Positions 25,173 to 32,727 of a stretch of 64,000 nucleotides of DNA are shown piece by piece. The notes below the pieces were generated by a model. The model had not been told where the DNA came from. It saw only the letters and a program-made list of their open reading frames with translations, and did no database searches. Positions within the stretch are counted from its first letter, which is position 1, and every line of letters starts with the position of its first letter. The DNA is from an uncultured Mailhella sp. (lineage in GTDB: Bacteria; Desulfobacterota; Desulfovibrionia; Desulfovibrionales; Desulfovibrionaceae), in contig NZ_CALUYL010000016.1 in the NCBI RefSeq assembly GCF_944324995.1, forward strand, positions 1 through 64,000, in the 5' to 3' direction. The position numbers and the translations under genes were made by a program.

Positions 25173-26585
25173 TCAGCGCTGCGCCGCCTTCTGCCGCAGA
25201 TTCTGGGCCACGGAGAGGGTGTAGTTGCGGCCGGTGGCCGTGAGCATGGTTTCGCCGAGAGCGTCGAGGGCGTCGGCCTTGAGTTCGAGAATCTGCGCGT
25301 CGTCCGGTCGCAGGGCCAGCAGGTGATCGGCAAGGCGCGCGGCCCAGGCGGGATCGTTGTTCCGCAGAGCGGTGCGGGCGTTTTTCAGAAGCGCTTCTTC
25401 TCCGCCCGCAAGGGCCGCCATGCGCGCGGCTTCGTCGCGGGTGGTGAAGTTCGCGTACAGATGCAGGGGATTGCCGTCGAACCAGCCCACATACTGACCG
25501 AAGATCTGACGTACCGCCCAGGCGACGTTTCCGTAGTATTCCCCAAGATAGTCGAGTCCGGCCAGATGCTCGGGAAGCCTGATTTCAGCGGCGAGCTCAT
25601 CCGGCGTTTTGCCCGCGTTCATGCCTTCAATGGTTTTGTCGAAGACGTGCCGGACGGCGTCGCGGTAGTTGGTGATGACGGTGCGCACTTCGTTGCGGCC
25701 GAGGAAGGGATCGGTGTGGCCGGGCACCAGCGCGTCGGCGTCAAGCGCAAGCATGCGGTTCAGACTGTCGATCCAGGCCGGCACGTCGCGGTTGCCCACG
25801 CCCCGCACGGGGTAGAGATTGGGGAAGGAGCGGTAGAGATTGTCGCCGCAGAAGAGCACCTTTTCTGCCGGAAACCACACGCTGAGCGCGTCGTCGGTTT
25901 CGCCGGGCGTGGCGAAAAGCGAGAGCTCCAGGCCGGCTGCGCGTATCGTCATGCTGTCGCCCTTGAGAAAATGGTCGGGCGGCACGGCCCCGGTCTTGCC
26001 GCTGAATGAGGCTCCGCCGGTGGAGGGGTAGCGCACGGGAGCGATGCCGTTGCTGATGCGTTTTTCCGGAGGAAGCTGAAAACCGCCCTGCATGGCTCCC
26101 CGTATGGTGAACAGCGGCGTGAGCCCAGAGCTCTGGAAGGGAACGAGTTCGGAACCGAAGTTGTCCCGGGCCCAGACTTCGGGCTTTTCGCCTTCCGAGC
26201 AGAAGACGGAGGAGCCGCCGGTGTGGTCGCCGTGGCCGTGCGTATAGACGACGGCCTTTATGGGATATTTGTCCGCCGGGGCGATTTCCCGGAATTTTTT
26301 CAGCGTGGCGGCCGCGCATTCGGTGCTCTGACCGGTGTCGATGATGACGATGCCGTCTTTGCCGACGATCATGCCCACGTTGGCCACGTCTTCGCCTACG
26401 CTGACCCAGACATGGGGACTTGCCTGAACAAGATGGGGAGTCAGCTCGTCGCGTTTTTTCTCCAGCGCGAGCGTGGCCGCAGATTTCTGCGGGGAATCGG
26501 GAGGCGCAGTTCGGGCGGGAGAGGCGTCCGGGCAGAGGGAAAGCATGGATATGGACAGAATCAAAGATGCAAGAGTGCGTTTCAT
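25173..26585 (-). CDS. Exported alkylsulfatase-like metallo-beta-lactamase
   Basis: A zinc-dependent alkyl sulfatase-like hydrolase (SdsA1/BDS1 group), 470 residues. The signal peptide MKRTLASLILSISMLSLCPDASPA indicates export. The metal motif THGHGDHTGGS is at ~114-124, followed by the late metal ligands (CGDNLY, VPGHTDPFLG). The alkylsulfatase dimerisation domain follows (IEGMNAGKTPDELA, LPEHLAGLDYLGEYYGNVAWAVRQIF, GWFDGNP). Known SdsA1 enzymes (~650 residues) end in an SCP2-like domain, which is absent here. The ATG at 26585 has tctggag upstream. A paralogue lies 133 bases upstream. Its 3' end is near-identical to that copy. Confidence 0.85.
   Translation of the reverse strand: MKRTLASLILSISMLSLCPDASPARTAPPDSPQKSAATLALEKKRDELTPHLVQASPHVWVSVGEDVANVGMIVGKDGIVIIDTGQSTECAAATLKKFREIAPADKYPIKAVVYTHGHGDHTGGSSVFCSEGEKPEVWARDNFGSELVPFQSSGLTPLFTIRGAMQGGFQLPPEKRISNGIAPVRYPSTGGASFSGKTGAVPPDHFLKGDSMTIRAAGLELSLFATPGETDDALSVWFPAEKVLFCGDNLYRSFPNLYPVRGVGNRDVPAWIDSLNRMLALDADALVPGHTDPFLGRNEVRTVITNYRDAVRHVFDKTIEGMNAGKTPDELAAEIRLPEHLAGLDYLGEYYGNVAWAVRQIFGQYVGWFDGNPLHLYANFTTRDEAARMAALAGGEEALLKNARTALRNNDPAWAARLADHLLALRPDDAQILELKADALDALGETMLTATGRNYTLSVAQNLRQKAAQR
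25187..25491. repeat. 305-bp direct repeat, copy A
   Basis: By eye this matches 26736-27040 with 12 mismatches in 305 bases and no gaps (about 96%), offset 1549 bases. It covers the 3' end of the exported alkylsulfatase gene. The first ~170 bases hold only two differences, while the rest of the two genes is clearly more diverged, a pattern expected from gene conversion. Confidence 0.9.
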
Positions 26586-26718
26586 GGAATCTCCAGAGAA
26601 AGGTTGTGTGAGGCGAAAGCCCCGTCGGGGCGGGCGCGTTCGATGCCGACATCGAGGGCGCGAAAGGAAAGAGCGGAGAGTCGCTTTTGCGCGGATTGAA
26701 GACGGCGGGGATTGATCT

Positions 26719-28041
26719 TCAGGCGTTGCCGCGGGCCTTCTGCCGCAGATTCTGGGCCACGGAGAGGGTGTAGTTGCGGCCGGTGGCCGTGAGCATGGTT
26801 TCGCCGAGGGCGTCGAGGGCGTCGGCCTTGAGTTCGAGAATCTGCGCGTCGTCCGGCCGCAGGGCCAGCAGGTGATCGGCAAGGCGCGCGGCCCAGGCGG
26901 GATCGTTGTTCTGCAGGGCGGCGCGGGCGTTTTTCAGAAGCGCCTCTTCTCCGCCCGCAAGGGCCGCCGTGTGCGCGGCCTCGTCGCGGGTGGTGAAGTT
27001 CGTGTACAAATGCAGGGGGTTGCCGTCGAACCAGCCCACAAGGCTGTTGAAGATGTTGCGCACCGTCCAGGCGACGTTTCCGTAGTATTCCCCGAGATAG
27101 TCGAGGCCGGTCAGGTGCTCGGGCAGACGAACGGATTCGGCGAGTTCGTCCGGCGTTTTGCCCGCATTCATGCCTTCAATGGTTTTCCGATGCACGTATG
27201 TGAGGGCTTCGCGGTAGTTTGAGAGAACTTCGTGGACGGTTTCGCGGCCGAGGAAGGGATCGGTGTGGCCGGGGGCCAGCGCTTCGGCGCCGAGCGAGTC
27301 CAGAAGCTTCAGGCTGGAGCACCAGGCGGGAATGTCGCGGTTGCCCGTTCCCCGCACGGGGTACACGTTGGGGAAGGAACGGTACAGATCGTCGCCGCAG
27401 AAGAGCACCTTTTCTTCCGGAAACCACACGCTGAGCGCGTCGTCTGTTTCTCCGGGCGTGGCGAAAAGCCAGAGCTCGAGGCCTCCCGCGGAAAGAACAG
27501 TGCTGTCGCCGCTGAAAAAGTGATCGGGCGGCACGGCCCCGGTTCTGCCGCTGAATGCGGCCCCGCCGGCGGAGGGGTAGCGTACGGGAGCGATGCCGTT
27601 GCAGATGCGTTTTTCCGGCGGCAGTCGGAATCCGCCCTGAAGCGCGCCCCGGGCCTTGAACAGCGGCATGAGTCCGGCATGCTCGAAGGGCGCGGTTTCC
27701 GCGCCGAAATTGCTCCGTGTCCAGATTTCGGGCTTTTCGCCTTCCGAGCAGAAGACGGAGGAGCCGCCGGTGTGGTCGCCGTGGCCGTGCGTGTAGATGA
27801 CGGCTTTTATGGGGTACTTGTCCGCCGGGGCGATTTCCCGGAATTTTTCCAGCGTGCGGGCGGCGCAGTCGGTCATCATGCCGGTGTCGATGATGACGAT
27901 GCCGTTTTTGCCGACAATCATGCCCACGTTGGAAACGTCTTCAGCCACGCTGAGCCAGGCGTGTTCGCTGAGCCGCACAAGGTGGGGAACGAGTTCGGCG
28001 CGTCTTTTTTCCAGAGCGAGAGAGGCGGGACTTTTGATCAT
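26719..28041 (-). CDS. Cytoplasmic alkylsulfatase-like metallo-beta-lactamase
   Basis: A 440-residue paralogue of the downstream exported enzyme, with the same THGHGDHTGGS zinc motif (~80-90), CGDDLYRSFPNVYPVRG, APGHTDPFLG and dimerisation domain. It also lacks the SCP2-like domain of SdsA1. It has no signal peptide (MIKSPASLALEKRRAEL), so it should act in the cytoplasm. The ATG at 28041 is preceded by ggagcacctc. A promoter with two GATATC palindromes lies 28-77 bases upstream. It is likely co-transcribed with the exported copy (133-base gap, no terminator seen). The reaction is inferred from the family; alkyl, aryl or steroid sulfates are all possible. Confidence 0.83.
   Translation of the reverse strand: MIKSPASLALEKRRAELVPHLVRLSEHAWLSVAEDVSNVGMIVGKNGIVIIDTGMMTDCAARTLEKFREIAPADKYPIKAVIYTHGHGDHTGGSSVFCSEGEKPEIWTRSNFGAETAPFEHAGLMPLFKARGALQGGFRLPPEKRICNGIAPVRYPSAGGAAFSGRTGAVPPDHFFSGDSTVLSAGGLELWLFATPGETDDALSVWFPEEKVLFCGDDLYRSFPNVYPVRGTGNRDIPAWCSSLKLLDSLGAEALAPGHTDPFLGRETVHEVLSNYREALTYVHRKTIEGMNAGKTPDELAESVRLPEHLTGLDYLGEYYGNVAWTVRNIFNSLVGWFDGNPLHLYTNFTTRDEAAHTAALAGGEEALLKNARAALQNNDPAWAARLADHLLALRPDDAQILELKADALDALGETMLTATGRNYTLSVAQNLRQKARGNA
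26736..27040. repeat. 305-bp direct repeat, copy B
   Basis: Partner of 25187-25491, covering the 3' end of the cytoplasmic alkylsulfatase gene. See copy A for the mismatch pattern. Confidence 0.9.
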
Positions 28042-28068
28042 GAGGTGCTCCGCAGAGATGAAATTTTT

Positions 28069-28118
28069 GTTTGATATCGAACTAAAAAATTGATAGTACG
28101 ATATCGAATTTTAGTCAA
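28069..28118 (-). promoter_or_regulatory. Promoter with twin GATATC palindromic operators
   Basis: On the minus strand: TTGACT (28113-28118), exactly 17 bases, TATCAA (28090-28095). Two similar palindromic sites, centred on GATATC at 28100-28105 and 28073-28078, lie 27 bases apart. One fills the -35/-10 spacer (GTACGATATCGAAT) and one sits just past the start point (TTTGATATCGAACTAA). This is a textbook repressor layout. The site shape suits a MarR-like dimer, but no regulator gene is adjacent, so the identity is a guess. Confidence 0.6.
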
Positions 28119-28188
28119 GCGGAAATGGCGGACAAGGCATATTTTTGCGCAACGGCGGCAATCATGAAGGAAAAAACGGTTTCGGCGC

Positions 28189-28223
28189 AAAAAAGGCCCG
28201 GAGCCGCAAGGGCTTCGGGCCTT
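28189..28223 (-). terminator. Rho-independent terminator of rnj
   Basis: The stem aaggcccg (28193-28200) with cgggcctt (28216-28223) and a paired inner loop is followed on the minus strand by a T run (28189-28194). It lies just past the RNase J stop. Confidence 0.82.
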
Positions 28224-28247
28224 CGGGAAACGAAGGAAGCTGTGGCG

Positions 28248-29930
28248 TCAGATCTGCGTGACGATGGGCACCACGATGGGGTCGCGCCCCAGCACGTCGC
28301 GGAAGAAGCGGCGCAGGCTTGAGCGGATGCGGTCGGAAAGGCGGGGAATGTCGTTGGGATTGGTGGATTCGAGCTGATCGAGCACCAGGCATTTGGCGTC
28401 TTCCAGCAGGTGGCTGTACTGCTGCTCGAACACGAATCCGCGGGAGATCATTTCCGGGCCGTGCAGCACTTCGCCGGTTTCCTCGGCAATGACGAGCACC
28501 ACGGCCACGAGGCCTTCGCCGCCGAGAATGCGGCGTTCCTTGAGCACCATGCGGCCCACGTCGCCCACGCCCTTGCCGTCCACCATGACGGATTCCACGG
28601 ACACGGGATCTTCCATGCGTATGCCGTCTTCAAGAAAGGTGACGGGCTGCCCGTCTTCAATGATCTTGATGTGGTCGTGCGCCACGCCGCACTCTTCGGC
28701 AAGGCGCGCGTGCAGGGCGAGGTGGCGGTATTCGCCGTGGACGGGAATGAAGTATTCCGGCTTCACGGCCTCAATGATTTCCCGAAGTTCGGCCTGACAG
28801 GCGTGACCGGTGGCGTGAACGGTGCGGCCGGGGTGGTGATACACTTCGGCGCCGAGGCGGTAGATCTGGTTGAGCACCTTGGAAATGGCGCGGGCGTTGC
28901 CGGGAATCACACGGGACGACATGATGACGGTGTCGCCTTCGTGCAGCGAGAGCTGACGATGTTCCCCTCGTGCGATGCGGGCCAGCGCGGAGAGGGCTTC
29001 GCCCTGCGTGCCCGTGGCGAGCACGACGGTCTGACCGGGATCGAGTTCCGGAAAACCTGCGGCTTCGCTGTAGAGGTTGTCCGGCTGTTCGAGGAGGCCG
29101 AGTTCCACGGCCTTTTCGATGTTGGTGGAGAGGCTGCGGCCGCTCACGAGCACGGAGCGGCGGTAGTTTCTGGCCAGTTCCAGCACGGTGCGGATGCGGC
29201 GGATGTGGCTGGAGAAGAGCGCAATGATGATGCGGCCCTTCACTTCGGAAAAAATGGCGTCGAGGTCGTCGTGTACCTGCCGTTCGGGCAGGGAATGGCC
29301 GGGATTTTCCACGTTGGTGGAGTCGGCCAGCAGCAGGCGTATGCCCTTGTGTTCGCCTTCTTCGGCAAAGCGGGCGAATTCGGTCACCGGATCGCAGGCT
29401 TCCTCGCTGTCGAGCGGGGCGGCGTCGAGCTTGATGTCGCCGGTGTGGAGAATCTTGCCCACGGGCGTTTCCACGGCCAGGGCGTAGCACTGGGGAATGG
29501 AATGGCAGACCGGAATGAAGTGGAAGGTGAGGCTGCCCAGCGTGACCGAGCTGTGAGCAGGCATGGGCATGAGTTCCACGCGGTCGAGCAGGCCGTGTTC
29601 CTCAAGCTTGTGTTCCACAAGGGCGATGGTGAAGGGCGAGCCGTAGATGCGTATGCCGCGCAGGCTCTTGTATTGAAGCAGCAGCCAGGGCAGCGCGCCT
29701 ATGTGGTCTTCGTGGCCGTGGGTGAGCACGATGCCCAGCACCTTTTCGCCCTCGGCAAACACGGATTCCAGCCGGGGAATGACCACGTCCACGCCGAGCA
29801 GCGCGTCGTCGGGAAACATCAGGCCGCAGTCGATCAGCACAACGCCCTGGTCGGTCTGCCATTTCTGGCAGTTCATGCCGATTTCGCCGAGACCTCCCAG
29901 CGGGGTTATGGTGAGATACGATTCAGACAT
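28248..29930 (-). CDS. rnj: Ribonuclease J
   Basis: Metallo-beta-lactamase/beta-CASP ribonuclease with 5'-3' exo- and endonuclease activity in mRNA decay and rRNA maturation. It has 560 residues. Motifs: LGGLGEIGMNC at the start, the metal-binding LTHGHEDHIGALPW at ~68-81, HTGDIKLD, the beta-CASP segment (VSGRSLSTNIEKA, ATGTQGEALSALARIA, SSRVIPGNA) and a C-terminal region ending RFFRDVLGRDPIVVPIV. Presence of RNase J is common in deltaproteobacteria. It stands alone on the minus strand, divergent from mntP, with the start 123 bases from the mntP GTG. Confidence 0.94.
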   Translation of the reverse strand: MSESYLTITPLGGLGEIGMNCQKWQTDQGVVLIDCGLMFPDDALLGVDVVIPRLESVFAEGEKVLGIVLTHGHEDHIGALPWLLLQYKSLRGIRIYGSPFTIALVEHKLEEHGLLDRVELMPMPAHSSVTLGSLTFHFIPVCHSIPQCYALAVETPVGKILHTGDIKLDAAPLDSEEACDPVTEFARFAEEGEHKGIRLLLADSTNVENPGHSLPERQVHDDLDAIFSEVKGRIIIALFSSHIRRIRTVLELARNYRRSVLVSGRSLSTNIEKAVELGLLEQPDNLYSEAAGFPELDPGQTVVLATGTQGEALSALARIARGEHRQLSLHEGDTVIMSSRVIPGNARAISKVLNQIYRLGAEVYHHPGRTVHATGHACQAELREIIEAVKPEYFIPVHGEYRHLALHARLAEECGVAHDHIKIIEDGQPVTFLEDGIRMEDPVSVESVMVDGKGVGDVGRMVLKERRILGGEGLVAVVLVIAEETGEVLHGPEMISRGFVFEQQYSHLLEDAKCLVLDQLESTNPNDIPRLSDRIRSSLRRFFRDVLGRDPIVVPIVTQI

Positions 29931-29998
29931 GTAGGAAGGTCCTTTGATTCTTTGGGATACGTTTCATCCTATCCCAGACCGGAGCCCAGCACAAGCTC

Positions 29999-30026
29999 TT
30001 GTGCCGGAGCGGCGGATATGTATAAT
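29999..30026 (+). promoter_or_regulatory. Putative promoter of mntP
   Basis: A perfect -10 TATAAT (30021-30026) with a weak -35 TTGTGC (29999-30004) 16 bases upstream, 28 bases before the GTG start. No obvious manganese riboswitch can be identified by eye in the short leader. Confidence 0.5.
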
Positions 30027-30053
30027 GCGCCAGACAAAACCCGGAGAACTCCC

Positions 30054-30623
30054 GTGACTTTTCTTACCGTTTTAGCCATAGCTCTCGCGCTGGCCATGGA
30101 CGCCTTTGCCGTTTCGGTGTCCGCCGCGGCCACGCTTCCCGTGGTGACCTGGAGACACTATTTCCGTCTCTCGTTTCATTTCGGTCTGTTTCAGTTTCTC
30201 ATGCCGGTCGTCGGCTGGGCTCTCGGCGTGTCGGTGCGCAGCTACATCGAGGCCTGGGATCACTGGATAGCCTTTGGTCTGCTGGCGCTCGTCGGGGTCA
30301 ACATGCTGCGCGAAGCCTGGTCCGGGGAAGAAGAGGAATCTTCTTCCGGCGATCCCTCGCGCGGGTGGCAGCTCGTCATGCTGGCCGTGGCCACCAGCAT
30401 AGACGCCATGGCCGTGGGACTTTCCTTCGCCATGATAGGCGTTTCGGTGTGGGGGCCCGCGATCGTCATAGGACTCGTGTGCGCGGCCGTGACCGCGGCG
30501 GGCGTGAAGCTGGGGCGGCTGCTCGGCGGCTCGAATATTCTGGGCAACAAGGTTTCCGTGCTCGGCGGACTGGTGCTTATCGGCATAGGCGTGAAAATTC
30601 TTTATGAACACGGGGTGTTGTAG
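30054..30623 (+). CDS. mntP: Manganese efflux pump MntP
   Basis: A 189-residue inner-membrane exporter that removes excess Mn2+. It has six predicted transmembrane helices in two repeats, each with the conserved acidic motif: LAMDAFAVSVSA in the first and TSIDAMAVGLSFA in the second. LSFHFGLFQFLMPVVGW is also typical. The GTG at 30054 was chosen because ggag at 30042-30045 is correctly spaced; the frame stays open far upstream, but that part is antisense to rnj. Monocistronic. Confidence 0.92.
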   Translation: MTFLTVLAIALALAMDAFAVSVSAAATLPVVTWRHYFRLSFHFGLFQFLMPVVGWALGVSVRSYIEAWDHWIAFGLLALVGVNMLREAWSGEEEESSSGDPSRGWQLVMLAVATSIDAMAVGLSFAMIGVSVWGPAIVIGLVCAAVTAAGVKLGRLLGGSNILGNKVSVLGGLVLIGIGVKILYEHGVL

Positions 30624-30656
30624 AAAACTTTAATCGGCTCGGAAGGTCCTTCGCCC

Positions 30657-30687
30657 TTGACCGGGAGCCTGATAGGATACATATAAA
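30657..30687 (+). promoter_or_regulatory. Possible promoter of pyrK-pyrD
   Basis: TTGACC (30657-30662) and TATAAA (30682-30687) with a long 19-base spacer, 25 bases before the pyrK ATG. Spacing is suboptimal, so the call is tentative. Confidence 0.35.
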
Positions 30688-30711
30688 GAAAAACACTTGC
30701 GGAGGCCCTCC

Positions 30712-31563
30712 ATGATTTCCCCTGTTCGCACAGAACTGACAGTGACGGATAACGTGCCCTTCGGACAGCCGGTGTCCGGCCCGTCGGGAGTGTATCGTTT
30801 CTACGCTCTTACCCTGGAACGTCCGGCGTGGAAAAGCTGGCGTCCCGGCCAGTTCATCATGCTGCGGCCCGTTCAGGACAGCGAGGGAACGACATGGGCC
30901 CGTCCGTTGTCCATCTGCCGTGTGACCTCGCAGAGCCTTGTGCTGTTTTTCCGCGTGGTCGGCACGGGAACCGATCGCCTTTCGCGCCTCAAGAGCGGCG
31001 ACAGAGTGGTGGTGTGGGGGCCTCTCGGCACCAGTTTCGACATGCGTCCCGACACGCCCACGCTTCTGCTTGCCCGCGGCGTGGGCATTGCGCCCTTTGC
31101 CGGCTATGCCGACGTGCATCCGGCTCCGGCGAGTCTTTTCATGCTGTTCGGCCACGGTCTGCCGAGCAACAACTATCCCACCGACGCCATGGCCGCGCGC
31201 ATGGAAATGGAAAACATGCGCGACCGCACGCCCGAGGAGCTGGAACAGTTCCACAGGGTGGTGCGCGCCAAGATGCTGGAATACAAGGAACACGGAGGCA
31301 TCTGCCTGGCCTGCGGCCCCATGCCGTTTTTGAAGCGCGTGTGGGAGAGGGCGCTTGAGCTCGATCTGCCCACGCAGCTCTCTCTTGAAGAGCGCATGGC
31401 CTGCGGCACGGGCGCGTGCCTCGGCTGCACCACCATCACCTCGAAGCACTGGCCCGATCCCGTGCGGGCCGGACTGCCCGTGCAGACCTGCACCAGCGGT
31501 CCCGTGTTCTGGGCCTCGGACATTGATCTTCATGCCGTTCAGCCGGACGAAAGGAGCCTGTAA
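30712..31563 (+). CDS. pyrK: Dihydroorotate dehydrogenase B electron-transfer subunit
   Basis: FAD and [2Fe-2S] subunit that carries electrons from dihydroorotate oxidation by PyrD to NAD+, in pyrimidine synthesis. It has 283 residues. The FAD-binding RPLSICRV, the nucleotide-binding LLARGVGIAPFAGY and the C-terminal cluster motif ACGTGACLGCTT with a further Cys in VQTCTSGPVF (C-x4-C-x2-C-xn-C) are present. The ATG at 30712 follows gcggaggcc. The stop overlaps the pyrD start by one base, so the two subunits are made together. Confidence 0.93.
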   Translation: MISPVRTELTVTDNVPFGQPVSGPSGVYRFYALTLERPAWKSWRPGQFIMLRPVQDSEGTTWARPLSICRVTSQSLVLFFRVVGTGTDRLSRLKSGDRVVVWGPLGTSFDMRPDTPTLLLARGVGIAPFAGYADVHPAPASLFMLFGHGLPSNNYPTDAMAARMEMENMRDRTPEELEQFHRVVRAKMLEYKEHGGICLACGPMPFLKRVWERALELDLPTQLSLEERMACGTGACLGCTTITSKHWPDPVRAGLPVQTCTSGPVFWASDIDLHAVQPDERSL

Positions 31564-32480
31564 TGGATTTTCGCGTTTCTCTTGTTGACGGCCTGCTCGA
31601 ACTGAAGAATCCCGTGCTGAGCGCCGCCGGTACCTTCGGCAGCGGCCTGGAATATCGCCCGTACGGCGACATCACCCAGCTTGGAGCCATCATTGTCAAC
31701 GGCCTGACGCTGCGCCCCTGCGCGGGCGCGCCCATGCCCCGCGTGGCGGAAACGCCCGGCGGCATGCTGAGCGCCGTGGGCACGCAGAACGACGGCGCGG
31801 AACATTTCGTGCGCATGGTGCTGCCGGAACTGCCCTGGCAGGAAGTGCCGATCATTCCCAACCTCAACGCCTCCAACGTGGACGAATTTTCCGAGCTGGC
31901 CGCCGTGTTCGCGGAAGAGCGCGGCGTGGCCGCCCTGGAAGTGAATCTTTCCTGCCGCAACGATCATCGCGGCGGTCAGCCGTTCTGTCAGAATCCCGTG
32001 ACGGCCGCGCGAGCCGTGAACGCAGTGAAGCGTTCCGCGGGCGGCAAGCCCGTCATTGCCAAGCTCTCTCCGCAGATCATGGACATCGTGGAAGTGGCCA
32101 AGGCCGTGGAAGCCGCCGGCGCGGACATCATTTCCTGCATCGGCATGGTGCAGGGCATGGCCGTGGACGTGGTGACGCGTCGTCCCATGCTCGGCAGCGT
32201 CATCGGCGGCTTGTCGGGACCGGCCATCAAGCCGCTCGCGTTGCGTTGCGTGTGGGAGATTTCGCGCGTGGTGGAGGTGCCCGTCATCGGCGTGGGCGGC
32301 GTGAGGTCGGCCCGCGACGTGCTGGAATTCATTCTTGCCGGTGCGCGCGCCGTGGCCGTGGGCACGGCCAACTTCAGCGATCCCGGCACCATTTTCCGCA
32401 TCATCCGCGACCTGCCCGCCCTGTGCGAGGAACTCGGCATCGACGATCTCGCGGCGTTTCGCGGCTCGCTGAAAGCCTGA
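31563..32480 (+). CDS. pyrD: Dihydroorotate dehydrogenase B, catalytic subunit
   Basis: FMN enzyme oxidising dihydroorotate to orotate in UMP synthesis, 305 residues. Type 1B features: LKNPVLSAAGTFGSG at the start, PNLNASNVDEFSELA, LEVNLSCRN (with the catalytic Cys instead of the Ser of type 2 enzymes), GGKPVIAKLSPQIMDIVE, GGLSGPAIKPLALR and VIGVGGVRSARDVLEFILAGARAVAVGTANF. Directly coupled to pyrK. Confidence 0.95.
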   Translation: MDFRVSLVDGLLELKNPVLSAAGTFGSGLEYRPYGDITQLGAIIVNGLTLRPCAGAPMPRVAETPGGMLSAVGTQNDGAEHFVRMVLPELPWQEVPIIPNLNASNVDEFSELAAVFAEERGVAALEVNLSCRNDHRGGQPFCQNPVTAARAVNAVKRSAGGKPVIAKLSPQIMDIVEVAKAVEAAGADIISCIGMVQGMAVDVVTRRPMLGSVIGGLSGPAIKPLALRCVWEISRVVEVPVIGVGGVRSARDVLEFILAGARAVAVGTANFSDPGTIFRIIRDLPALCEELGIDDLAAFRGSLKA

Positions 32481-32531
32481 GTCTGTGAGCCGCCCCTCAA
32501 GAATCTGAGCCTTTGACCGAAATTTCGGAAG

Positions 32532-32567
32532 AAAAAAGCCGCCGGAGCATACTTCGGCGGCTTTTTT
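32532..32567 (+). terminator. Rho-independent terminator of pyrKD
   Basis: A GC-rich stem (agccgccgga/tcggcggct) is flanked by six As and six Ts, so it can act in both directions; on the plus strand it ends pyrK-pyrD. Confidence 0.9.
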
Positions 32568-32692
32568 GCGTTTTTTTTCCGGCATGAGGGAGCGCGGCAG
32601 GGCAGAAGGCGTGTGATTGTTGCTGTGCGCCCTGGCGGAACATGGCCCGGACGCGCGTCGGGCGCACATCTGCGGGGCTTCGTTCGGCGGAA

Positions 32693-32724
32693 GGCAAAAG
32701 AAAAGGGGGCCGCGGCCCCCTTCT
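32693..32724 (-). terminator. Terminator of alr
   Basis: A self-complementary GC block (ggggg-ccgcgg-ccccc, ~32705-32720) is followed on the minus strand by a T-rich stretch. It lies a few bases past the alanine racemase stop. Confidence 0.65.
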
Positions 32725-32727
32725 GCG

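Noticed and set aside
26586..26882. N-terminal extension of the exported alkylsulfatase
   Set aside because: The extra codons read the neighbouring paralogue's 3' end in another phase; the signal peptide and ribosome site at 26585 define the start.
28410..30053. Upstream extension of the mntP frame
   Set aside because: It lies antisense to rnj; the GTG at 30054 has a ribosome site and begins the first membrane helix.
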